The notes below the pieces were generated by a model. The model was not told the DNA's origin. It ran no database searches and saw only the letters and a program-made list of their open reading frames with translations. 64,000 bases of DNA from Tulasnella sp. 424 (lineage: Eukaryota > Basidiomycota > Agaricomycetes > Cantharellales > Tulasnellaceae): contig WSUB01000035.1 of the NCBI GenBank assembly GCA_019633425.1, forward strand, positions 124,001-188,000, written 5' to 3'. Positions 46,699 to 56,334 of this stretch are shown piece after piece (the stretch's first letter is position 1; each line of letters starts with the position of its first letter). The translations under genes and the position numbers were made by a program.

Positions 46699-48039
46699 CA
46701 CCTGTGCGAAAGCCAAGAGAGGATACTCAGACACAAATTCCCACACTAAGCATGAAACAGAAGTAACGCCAACTGTAACGCGTGCAAATACCAGTGGTGT
46801 TGCCGCGGATGGCAAACGAAGCGAAGGAGATTTCGATCTCCTTCAAACACTTCGATGTTTTGGACAACCTGATTGGCCAGTAGGGCGTGGAAGATTGTTC
46901 TCAGGGACAAAAAACGCAATCGAAGCTACTTCGCGGCAACACTAAATTATTATACCAGAGCCGAAGCCATACATCTCGGCGTCCGTTAGAGCTTTTCATT
47001 GTCTGCATCAAGGCCACCAAAAGGGAGCACCGACGTCCGCTGCGCAGTCTGTAAGGATCGTTATAATGCATAAAGGGCTTCTCACAGTCGTTTGGGTAGC
47101 AAATTTAGTGAGCTTTTGCTCGCTGTGGCCCCCTTTCAACGCCAAGACAGATCCGGAATGTGCGGTGCTGGTTTGCGGGCCTGTCCTAGCGTGAAAGGCT
47201 GTCCGTGACTTCAACAAGAAACACCGCCTCACCCCGCCTCTCAAGCAACGCTGACCACTTCAAGGTACTATTCGTGGATGCACAGCGACCGACCCGTCGG
47301 CCTTTACAAGCCTCTAGTTACTGGCATTTGAAGCATTTTTCACGCTGACTGTGATTGCTTCACCGGGCTAGTGGGCTTACGCAAGGTACGAAGAGCGCTC
47401 ATCCTTGTGCCAGTCAGGAAGCCGACGAAGTAATCCAAAGTAGTATGTTACCACTACACTCAGAAACTTTGCCTGCTCCTCCTATCGGGGTGCACTTGCT
47501 CGCCTATGCGGGTCTTCACCTACTCGTCCGTATTCGGAAGGATGAACGATGCACTCTGGTCGGGCGCAGTGCCAAGTTCACAAAGAGACGCGCTGCTTTC
47601 CGACGACATTGCTTGAAATGCCAAGACAAAGATCCTAGGAGAATTACGTATCTCCACTCACGAAGCGCTATCGCGGGCTGCCCGTTCTATGTACAGCTGT
47701 GATGCTGATTGGGGAATGCCAAGCCCTATCGTCAGCGTTTGCGCATTCCAGTTCGACGGCCCGGGACTGCCCTTCCAGAATTTGTACTGCTCGTCTTGAA
47801 ACCGCGTCACCTGTTCAGCTGCATGCAGTGTTGCAGCGGACTACGCCCGAGTGTACAACTCCGGCTTACGGAGAGCTTGACTCCGTCGATTGGGCTGTGG
47901 GCAAGTCCACACTATATAACGCGTTCACCTAGATTGCCATCCAGTCCTCATCAGTTCAGTCTTCATTCTTCTCATCTCTTCTTCTTACTCTACTTGCAAT
48001 TTTTTAACCTTCTTCTTTACATACCTTTCTTCTTCTCTC
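46699..48039. repeat. Left arm of duplicated block B (K5 upstream region)
   Basis: Matches 38331-39487 closely with small indels, apart from the 157-base insertion at 46795-46951. The K5 TATA box ACTATATAAC is at 47911-47920. Confidence 0.75.
46795..46951. mobile_element. 157-bp MITE-like insertion with TIRs and target duplication
   Basis: Absent from the homologous site in block A, where GCAAATACCAGACCCGAAG runs uninterrupted near 38420-38437. The element begins TGGTGTTGCCGCG and ends CGCGGCAACACTAAATTATT. This gives 11-bp perfect terminal inverted repeats GTGTTGCCGCG / CGCGGCAACAC, 1 base in on the left and 9 bases in on the right. ATACCAG flanks it on both sides (46788-46794 and 46952-46958), consistent with a 6-7 bp target duplication. 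Inside lies a perfect 9-bp hairpin, GAAGGAGAT-TTCG-ATCTCCTTC. It carries no coding capacity. The superfamily is unknown; a target duplication this size is unlike the TA of Tc1/mariner. Confidence 0.8.
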
Positions 48040-48590
48040 ATGGCTCCCTCATCTCTCCTCACTGCTCGCTCCGGTGACGGTATCAGTATTACATCGGCTT
48101 CCGTCAAGAAGGGCCACCCCACAGTTGTCAAATATTCGTGGAAATTCCACGACAAGAGCCCCGAGTAGTACGCCTTCTGCTATTCTAGGTAGTCACTGGT
48201 GAGACTAATCGGTTTTTTGAATGACTAGCTTCGCCGTTGGCATCATTGAGGTGTCGTCGAAGGAGTTCTTCCTACTTGACGATTGGGTCGAAACTCGTGG
48301 CCACGGGGGAGATGGCAAGGGAAAGGATACTGTTTCCATTGAGATCCTGAAGCACCACCCTGGGTGAGCTCTTTTCAAAAAGGATGGACTGAAATTCTAG
48401 TCTGGGCACTAATTGACGTTTCATTGCTCGCAGCAAATACATCCTTGTTCTTGTAGATACTGGGTGAGGCCCAATCGTTGGCTTTCCGATTTGCGAGGAA
48501 AGATCTTAACAAGTTTCTCTTCCTTTTAGCAACTACGACCACGAATTTGCTAAGAGCAAGGCGTTCCAGGTCAAGAGGAGCGACTTCTAA
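48040..48590 (+). CDS. Small leaderless beta-sandwich protein K5
   Basis: Four exons (48040-48167, 48229-48363, 48434-48463, 48530-48590) give 117 residues. Exon lengths are identical to K4 (128, 135, 30, 61). Differences from K4 cluster in the middle and end: EFFLLDDWVE for EFFRLGDYVE, KYILVLVDTG for KYNLVLIDT, NYDHEFAK for the DYGGELAK of K4, and QVKRSDF at the end. The second intron is nearly identical to that of K4, so the duplication is recent. Function unknown. Confidence 0.82.
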
Positions 48591-48979
48591 GCTCATCCCT
48601 GGATCGTGATATAGCGACTTCTGGTTGGACCCCATGCGTGCCTTTGGTCGTTAACACGGACTTGTATTGTATGACACTTCCACCCGTCTTATGAAATATA
48701 TGCGGCTGCAAAGCCTACTCCATGTTTAACATTATGTCGCGAGGTTCGGGATAAGACGAACGGTTAGGGGCCGCGAAGGTTAAGAAACTGTGAACGGGGA
48801 AGTCTAGAAGCGATCATCCAGAGAACGGTCTCATTAAGTCAACGTCGCTCGAGAGGCGAATCAAGGAATGGATATAGGTGGTACTTTGCACGTGAATGGA
48901 GGTTCTAACTGAACTCCGTCCAGGAGGACTGACATTTTTTTGCATCGTCAAAATTAATTACAACCATGGATAATATAAG
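48591..48979. repeat. Convergent 3' region of K5 and S28-6
   Basis: Duplicate of 40044-40416, with minor indels. Nothing else recognised. Confidence 0.65.
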
Positions 48980-51206
48980 CTATTGCTCGGGTGGCACCGA
49001 TTCTGGGGTTTCAGGAAATCTCGACGGATCCTCCCACCCTTTCATCACAGCCATCGCTTCAACTGTGTCCACCAAGTTCGCTTCAAATGTGTCCTTCAAG
49101 TCCGTTGAGACGGTGGCATGAGCTCCGGAAATGTTGTTCAACGTCGCACCGGCAGCATTCTCCTTGCCGGAGATACCAGCCGCGTTGGACAGATTGTTGG
49201 GGACGTCCGGGTGGCTCGTATACCAGTCCTGCAACCACTCACGAATTCGAACTAGGGCTTTGGTTTGAACTTTCTTGACATTGGGATCGAGTTCTCCGTT
49301 TACCAAGCGGTAGTCCCAGCAATGAGTGGCGTTAGGGATGACGTGGATATCTAGGATATCTTCGATATTGAGTTCGGGGTAACGGTCCATCCACAGGGGC
49401 GAGAGAGAAACGGAACGCCAAGGATCGAATTGGCCGTTGACGACAAAGAGCCGTTCCGCCATAATGTTCCAGCCTTCGAATTGGCGGTTAAATTTGCCGA
49501 TGGGATCAGAGAAGTCTGAAGCGATGTGGTCTCTCGCTGGGGGGAAGTAGTTGGAGCATTGACGCTGGAAGTAGGCAGGAGTGACCTGACTGGAGACGAT
49601 GGAGGAATCTAGGCTTGAGCCACCAACTGCATCGTTTTTTCAGGAGGGAGAATGTGCGACAACGGGGTAAAAATGAGATCCAATAAACACCAAGCCGTTT
49701 CACAGGAACCGAAATATGGTTGTACTGCCTTACCTTGGAACCAGCCCAACTGGGTGCATAACATCCACGTCCACGCACGAGAATGCTGATCCAACACCTC
49801 TTTCACCGTAAATTTTTCGGCCTTGGGATTCGCCGTCGAAAAGCACGCCGGTAGGATGCTGCGGCATTCCTTGTAACGCGCTGACGCCTTGAATGCTTTG
49901 GCCCAATTCTCCAGTGCTAGAGGCATGCCGACACCTCGGACATCCATATTTATAGTATTATCTGCCTTTGTTTCGATGGTGTCGCAGAACTTGTAAAACC
50001 CCGACGTCAATTCGCGACTGTAGGTATCAGCCTGGAGGTCTTGCCACGTGTTCAACGGATATTGTAACGCATAGGCGAAATCGTCGTTGGCGAGAACTTG
50101 CAAGCCGAATTTTCTCTTCAACGCTTTGACTTCTATTGTTGTTCCAGTCGACAAGACTTTGTCGATATGGGCGACTGCTTCAGACAAGTCGGCACTGCAG
50201 TTCTTTGGCATGCCTTCTTCGATGGGCTCCCAGTACTCCCTGAGGATTCGACGTGTCAGAGTCTCAAGCGGTACTGGCGAGCAAAGTGTAACGGACCAGA
50301 AATCGCCGTCAGCGTTGACGGGAGCACTGGACGCATAACCGGCTGCGAAGAGGTCGGGGTACTTCTCCTGAGTAAAAGCGACAAGGAGACCGCTGATTGG
50401 TTGAGAAAAAGTATCAGAGTGCGAAAAAGCATCGTAAGAAGTTTGGGACATACGGATAACTGCATCCGATATTGACCCAGGGAGTTACGCTAGGGGTGCT
50501 TTGTAAGCCGCCGCTAGCCCACGGAAGGTCAACGTTCTCAACAAAATACTGAAAAGCGACGCTTGTGTCAGTAACAGCTCAAGCAGGTCAACCGCATGAA
50601 AATAACTACGGCTGCTGTCTATAACCGTTAATCCTTGGCTCACTTTATAGTCTTCAATTGCTTGATTGACCGTCAGAAACGTAAGATTCTTGGCAGTCAG
50701 TGTATCGTAAGGTGAGGATTTTCCCCAATACCGATCTGATGGTACGGACAACAGAGGGTGGCGTGAGCTGGCCTGGTTCATTTCTACCCCCCGAAATTCC
50801 GAAATTGCGCAAATGAAAACCTACGTTCGAGGACGACGCCCGCAGCCCCCCAGTTCTCCAACATCGCGCTCATTATCGAGCCCTCGGTCAGATCGGCGTG
50901 GTATCCATCCGCAGATTTCTCTCCAGGAGTACCAATCACGATTGGTGAACCTGGACCCCTATAGTGCTGGTCGCTGAAGAAGTAGCGTTGTTTGAAGGTA
51001 CCAAGAGACGGATTTTCATGGTCGATTAGCTGATGGAAGTAATACTCTGTATGATACTCGTTCACTGTTGCGGGTGAAGCGTGGTTGGGTGCCTCTGGTG
51101 TTCGGAGGGAACTTGGTTGTCGTAGATCCTGACTGTTCAGAGCAGAAGCTGAAGAGAAAATTATGGATGCGCTTAGCACTTGAAGGAGGGTAATGGGAGG
51201 GCGCAT
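48980..51206 (-). CDS. S28-6: secreted-type S28 serine peptidase without membrane anchor
   Basis: Six exons (51206-50825, 50735-50644, 50548-50454, 50392-50297, 50239-49734, 49626-48980) give 605 residues. All splice sites are canonical GT-AG, including the last acceptor that S28-4 has lost. Signal peptide MRPPITLLQVLSASIIF, then FHQLIDHENPSLGTFKQRYFF, EHRYWGKS, nucleophile motif GCSYPG, VNGQFDPWRSVSLSP and NATHCWDY. The transmembrane segment and YxxL tail of the anchored members are missing. In their place the chain ends about 45 residues after the juxtamembrane helix, at ESVPPEQ. This predicts a soluble peptidase, secreted or vacuolar. No KR site follows the signal peptide, unlike S28-3, -5, -7 and -8. 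Confidence 0.92.
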
Positions 51207-52206
51207 CGTATCTGGAGAGGACAAAGAGAGACGGGGAGGCTTTTGGAGAGGTCTTATATAACAGCGAACAGGGTTCACGAGGCCTCGAGGCCGACGCTCC
51301 AAGCCGTCGCCTCGCGCCATCCATCCGCCAAGGCGCCCATTTCGAGGCTTGAATGAGAATTCCCCCCGGTCGCCCCCCACTCTGCGTTCCTCGTTCCGTC
51401 ACTGACAAGTACTGCCGGAACATCGATCGGTGGGGGTCTGATATATTAATCTCAATCATTCGCAACGCAGGACGTAATCGCCGTTCCATATTCTCGACTA
51501 GAATTCGATCAACCGCGGAGAGCTTCCGGCTCAGGCACACAGAGGACCCTCTTCGGAACCGGCTTCTGAGCTTCGTGTCCGTACAGCTGCCCAGCCCTTG
51601 CCGACAAACTACTTCTATGCACATGGGGACGGGTTGGAAATTTTGGATATGGTAAGTGTCGTGTTTATTGTTTACCTGAGACTATTTGTGAAGGGACTAG
51701 CCCTACCTTGTCCTCATCTCGCCCCAAATATTTACCCTTCACAAATAGGTCGGAACGACAACGAACAATGCCTCTCATTGAAATTAGGCATTACAAACCC
51801 TCCGTCCCACCTAATTAGTTTGTCAGCAAGGATTAGGCCCCTTATATATAGGAGTCTGTGGCTGTTCTAGATCTCGGCGTTGGGTTGAAAGGAACGTGAC
51901 GGCGCGCACTTTGCGTCAAGCTTCAACAAACTAACAGGCATACTGCATTATTGTTCGTACATTGTAAAAAGTTGAAACGCAACACAAAAACCGAAATGAC
52001 TGAGCATACGAGCGGATCAGAGGGGATTCAACGTTCAAAAGATGGGGTAAACAGGAAGAGGATTGGGCGAGGCATAAGCTGCCAAACAAACGTTCTACGT
52101 TCACTAAACAAAGCGAATGAAGGAGCAAGAAACGCAGAAGTTAGAAGTGAAAGACAAGCGTAATTAACTACTACGCACCCAAGTGTAAGTTACTCACTTC
52201 AGCCTT
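51207..52206. other. Intergenic between S28-6 and S28-7
   Basis: 1 kb. CTTATATAAC at about 51253-51262 is the S28-6 TATA box. About 51290-51500 repeats the S28-4 promoter, and 51620-51990 repeats 46170-46690. No gene recognised. Confidence 0.5.
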
Positions 52207-54401
52207 CTACACCGTTTGGTCTTTGAGGTGCTGGTACTTCTCTCCCAGTTCCCTCTGTGGAATCCCTCCTGCATTCTCCGTGCTCCACCTCGGGATTGAG
52301 GACGACTTGGCCTTCGCTCTCCTCGTGATGACGAAGAATACAAGGGCAACGATTGCCGAAAGTGCCAAGACTCCATTCAGGCCGTATGAGGTTCTCGTCA
52401 ACGTCTTGGTGGATAGGTCGTTAACTTTTTCCTCCAAGTTGTTTAAGACGGCCTCTTGAGTCTCGTTGATGTCGTACGCCTCTCCGATGGTTTGAACCCG
52501 CATGGCAGGAACAGGCTTCACGACGCCCGGATGGCTCTTATACCAATCGTTCAGCCAAATGCCAAGTTGTTTTAAGACGTCGTTTTGAACGTTTCTGATG
52601 TCACCACTGAGATTGCCATCGCTCCATAACCAATCCCAGCAGTGAATCCCGTTGGGAATTATGGTGGCCCTTTGAGTCGAGGTGTTGACGAAAGGGGGTG
52701 CCGAATCGGATAACAGAGAGACAGGACGCCAAGGATCGAATTCACCACCGACAGTGTATAGGTTCTTCACGACGACATTCCAGCCCTTGAATTTGGCGTT
52801 AAAATCGTCGGCGGATTTGGAAAGGTTATAGTTGCCAGGGGATCCCTCGGCGCGAGGGAACCAGGAGTTGCATGAACGTTCATTGTAGGCAGGGGTGATT
52901 TGGTTAGAGGCAATAGAAGGGCCCTTTCCGTGATTACCAGCTATATTTGAGGGAAAGTGTGAGGGTTTTACGAAGTCAGCTCGCATGTATTTGGGCCACA
53001 AATGTGATTCCCTGACCATGGAACCACCCCAACTGGGTGCAAAATAGCCAGTACCATGGAAGACCACCGAAGCCGACCGTATTCGTATACATCTCCGGAT
53101 TTAGGTTCGGGGGGGTCCAAGAGGCTCCACTATACCAAGCTTTGAATTTTTTCGCCCAATTATCTAGCGCATGAGGCATTCCGATTCCTTCAGCGCTCGT
53201 ATTTGAACCTTCGATGGCATCGCAGAGCTTGAAAACTTTTGAATCCTGCTTGCTACGGTGGTTCCAGGGCTTCGCTTCTTGCCATTGAGTAAAAGGGAAT
53301 AGGAGTTTGTTGCCGAAATCGTCGTTGGCAACTTGAGCTTCTATGCCAAATTGTTCCTTTAAGGTGGTAATTGCGTCTGGTGTACCCGTCGACATGACTT
53401 TATCCATATAGGCGACTGCTGCGGTCAAGTCGGAAGAGCAGTTCTTCGGCAAGGCAGCCTCGATGGGCTTCCAGTACTCCCTAACGATCCGACGTGTCAG
53501 AGGTCTCAGCCAGTACTGGCGCGAGAATATTTCGACGAACCAGAAATCGCCGTCAGCCTTGAGGGGAGCACTGGTCGCATAACCAGCTGCGAAGAGGTCG
53601 GGGTGCTGCTGCTGGACAAGGGTAACAAGCTGACCTCTAGGAAGAGCAAGAGAATATATCAGAAAGGAATATCTCTTTGCAAGATATTTGGGTCTCACGC
53701 GTAGCTGCATCCTATATTGACCCAAGGAGTGACGCTAGGTTTGCTGTTGTAGCTGCCGTTGCCACGGGCCCACGGAAGGTCAGCATTTTCAACGAAATAC
53801 TGAAAAATGGCACTCGAATTAGCACCAGCTGTGTATGGCTGTTCATCCTCGACTCACTTTATAGTCGTCAATTGCCTGATCGACCGTAAGAAATTTATAA
53901 TTCTCACTGGCAGTAGTCAGCTTGCCGAATGGCAAGGAAGTCCCCCAATATCGATCTTATGGTACCGAAAACAGAGGGTAGAGTGAGTTAGTTTGGTTCA
54001 TTTCAACATTTGGCAGATATTCAGAGGAAAAACCTACGTTCGAGGACGACACCCGCAGCTCCAAACCTTTTTAGCATTTCATTCATGAACGAGAGATCAG
54101 TCAGAATCTCGGAGAATTCATCGGCGGATTGCTCTCCGGGAGTTGTGATGATGATGGGCGAGCCTTGGCCTTTATAGTACTGATCGCTGAAGAAGTAGCG
54201 TTGTTCGAATACGCCAGCAGATGGATTCAAATGATCCCTTAGCTGAGTAAAATTATATGGTTTGCTATATTTTTCCTCCTCGGGCGTCTGTCTAGGTTGG
54301 AGAGGCTCTCGCTTTCTGGAATATTGGCCGTTGAAAGCTGAGGCCGATGGGAAGGTTATGGTTGTACCAATTAACGCGAAGAGGGTCATAGAGAGGAGCA
54401 T
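52207..54401 (-). CDS. S28-7: membrane-anchored S28 peptidase, diverged
   Basis: Closest to S28-5 in structure. Starts MLLSMTLFALIGTTITF with a KR site in SRKREPLQ. The nucleophile motif GCSYAG, the Asp motif GGEFDPW and His in NGIHCWDW are all kept, so activity is possible. Three oddities stand out. The Cys-bearing segment that reads DKTCPQINGACWST in S28-5 is missing, leaving FKAWYSGASWTPP. EHRYWGTS replaces EHRYWGKS, and RDHLNPSAGVFEQRYFF replaces the usual I/L-IDH and GTFKQRYFF. The last donor is GTCAGG after TTCCATG. The juxtamembrane helix VLNNLEEKVNDL, the transmembrane segment (LNGVLALSAIVALVFFVI) and the tail EKYQHLKDQTV are intact. Loss of a probable disulfide may affect folding. 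Confidence 0.85.
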
Positions 54402-54591
54402 CGTCGGCAGACTGAGGGAGAGAGGAAGAGGACCTGGGGTAAGGGATAACTGAAGACTTACAGGTCTTATAATGAGTGAGGAGTAACGAAGTGATCAAAT
54501 TTGAACACTCCCAATAACGCCCATCGGGGTGCTGAGCGCGACCGGGCATAAGCCACTATCGTGTCCAAAAGGCCTGACTTGCCATATGCGG
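54402..54591. promoter_or_regulatory. S28-7 promoter region
   Basis: CTTATAATG at about 54466-54474 is a TATA-like box on the minus strand about 65 bases before the start codon, comparable with CTTATAACG before S28-5. Confidence 0.4.
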
Positions 54592-55150
54592 TTACTCATA
54601 TTAGACGCTAGAGTATAGGAGGTCACAATCGCCGATGCTTCCGCGAACTATTATAGACGCGCCTGGGTTTTCAAATCTGGCACCAGGTATGCAAATAAGG
54701 CACAGTCCCTGCCAAGTGACTGACAAAAGCTAACATTACCTCGATAGGTGCGCTTGCTCTCACAGGCATTGCCAATCGATCCCTGTATGTGGGGAACATG
54801 TCATCTTGTTCGGTATAGCAGGGCGCCATTCGACCGCGGGAAGACGGTGGTAGCGTGTCCCGCAGGCTTGAGGCGCCATCTGCGTTTACTCAGATTAGAC
54901 GCTAAAGCGTAGGAGTTCACAATCGCCGATGCTTCCGCGAACTATTATAGACGCGCCTGGGTGTTCAAATCTGGCACCAGGCATGCACATAAGGCACGGT
55001 CCCTGCCAAGTGACTGACAAAAGCTAGCATTACCTCCATAGGTGTGATTGCTCTCACAGGCTTTATCAATCGATCCTTGTGTGTGGGGAACATGTCATCT
55101 TGTTCGGTATAGTAGGGCGCCATTCGACCGCGGGAAGACCGTGATAGCAG
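54592..55150. repeat. Tandem direct repeat, two units of about 295 bp
   Basis: Unit 1 starts at 54592 (TTACTCATATTAGACGCTAGAG), unit 2 at 54887 (TTACTCAGATTAGACGCTAAAG). Both contain ACTATTATAGACGCGCCTGGG, GTGACTGACAAAAGCTA and CCATTCGACCGCGGGAAGAC. Single diverged relatives lie upstream of S28-5 (about 45485-45680) and of S28-8 (about 58735-58865). The repeat therefore marks the distal promoter of this S28 subgroup. Confidence 0.85.
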
Positions 55151-56054
55151 CTAGGCGCCGCTAATTCGGAGACGAACAGAATTTCTCAAGAATGGCCCTC
55201 ACCTCCAATGTGAAATGCCTCCGGCGCCGACGTGCTGAAACTGATGTTGCAAATTCTTCATGCAGACAAGCGGTCGCTTCAACAGCTGTAATATGTCTTC
55301 CACTGAACTGATTGCATTTCTGAGGTCAAAATGCGCGAGTGATACAGCAAACCGCCCAGAGATGGCAGAATAGAGAATATGTTTGAGCGTCCGACGGGTA
55401 TATGACTCAAAACCGAATTCAACGATGATAAGTAGTAGCCGAGAGCGTCGATCGATCGAGACTCTCCTTCCTTGGGACCTGTTCGTGTCACATATCTATT
55501 TGCCGATTCATGTTTGTTTATTTATTTTATTTTATTCATATTCTGTCTCCAACATGACGCATATTGGGACTAGCTCACCAATATCCCGTTGGCCTCATGG
55601 TCTGATGGCGCTCATTAATAAACCGTGTGGGGCTCGGGATCGGTGGCACCGTAGAATCGCTTTTTCGATCGGCTGAATCTAGTCGCGTATTTGCTAATAG
55701 AATACTGCCATGCACTCAATAGCTTGAACAGAAGGACGGAGGTTCAGAAGTCGGGATATCAAAATATGAGGACATGGAAGGAGTCAATGGCACCGCCGAT
55801 GTTGGGATAGGAAATGGCCTAGTAGGTGGTACGGAAAGTCTATGCGGTCGACGGGTGGAAAAAACGACGTAGGGATAGCTGGGAAGCGCGAGCACACCAG
55901 CTTCAAGGAGTCAAGAATCTGCACGAGTAGACAGTACCCGGAGATAGTCAAGCTTACAAGTCCTCCGCAAGTGGTCGTGCTTGATCTGGAGGATGCATCG
56001 ACCACGCAAGACGAGACAGCCTCCATAGACACCTACGCCGGGGTTCTCGACTTT
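55151..56054. repeat. Degenerate intergenic repeat, also at 59.1 and 62.0 kb
   Basis: About 55590-56054 matches about 62030-62600 through stretches such as GGGGCTCGGGATCGGTG, GAGGTTCAGAAGTCGGG, AAAATATGAGGACATGGAAGGAGTCAA and GACAGTACCCGGAGATA. Part of it also matches 59155-59370. No gene in it. Confidence 0.7.
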
Positions 56055-56166
56055 CTAAACCGTCCGATCCTTGAGCTGCTGATACTGACCTCTCCCGCCA
56101 ACCAGCGAACCCGACACATCCTCTCCCAACTAATCACCATGCCGAATACCTCGACCGAAATATTCA
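56055..56166 (-). pseudogene. Fragment of an S28 C-terminal tail
   Basis: Minus-strand match to the end of S28-10: the last codons read VGGRGQYQQLKDRTV, then stop. Upstream an in-frame TAG replaces the CAG of the HGDQLGE stretch of S28-10. Nothing of the S28 domain is attached. It adjoins the copied 3' flank at 55590-56054, so one larger S28 unit was inserted or deleted here. Confidence 0.8.
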
Positions 56167-56334
56167 TGGTGTGAGAGGATTGGCCGAGGCAGGAGGAGCT
56201 GCCAAACAAACATGCTACATTCACATGCTAACCAAAACGAATGGAGGAGCAAGAGACGCAGAAAGCAGAAGTGGGGGACAAGCGAAATTAACTAGTACAT
56301 ACGCATCCACGTGTAAGCTGCTCACTTCAGCCCT

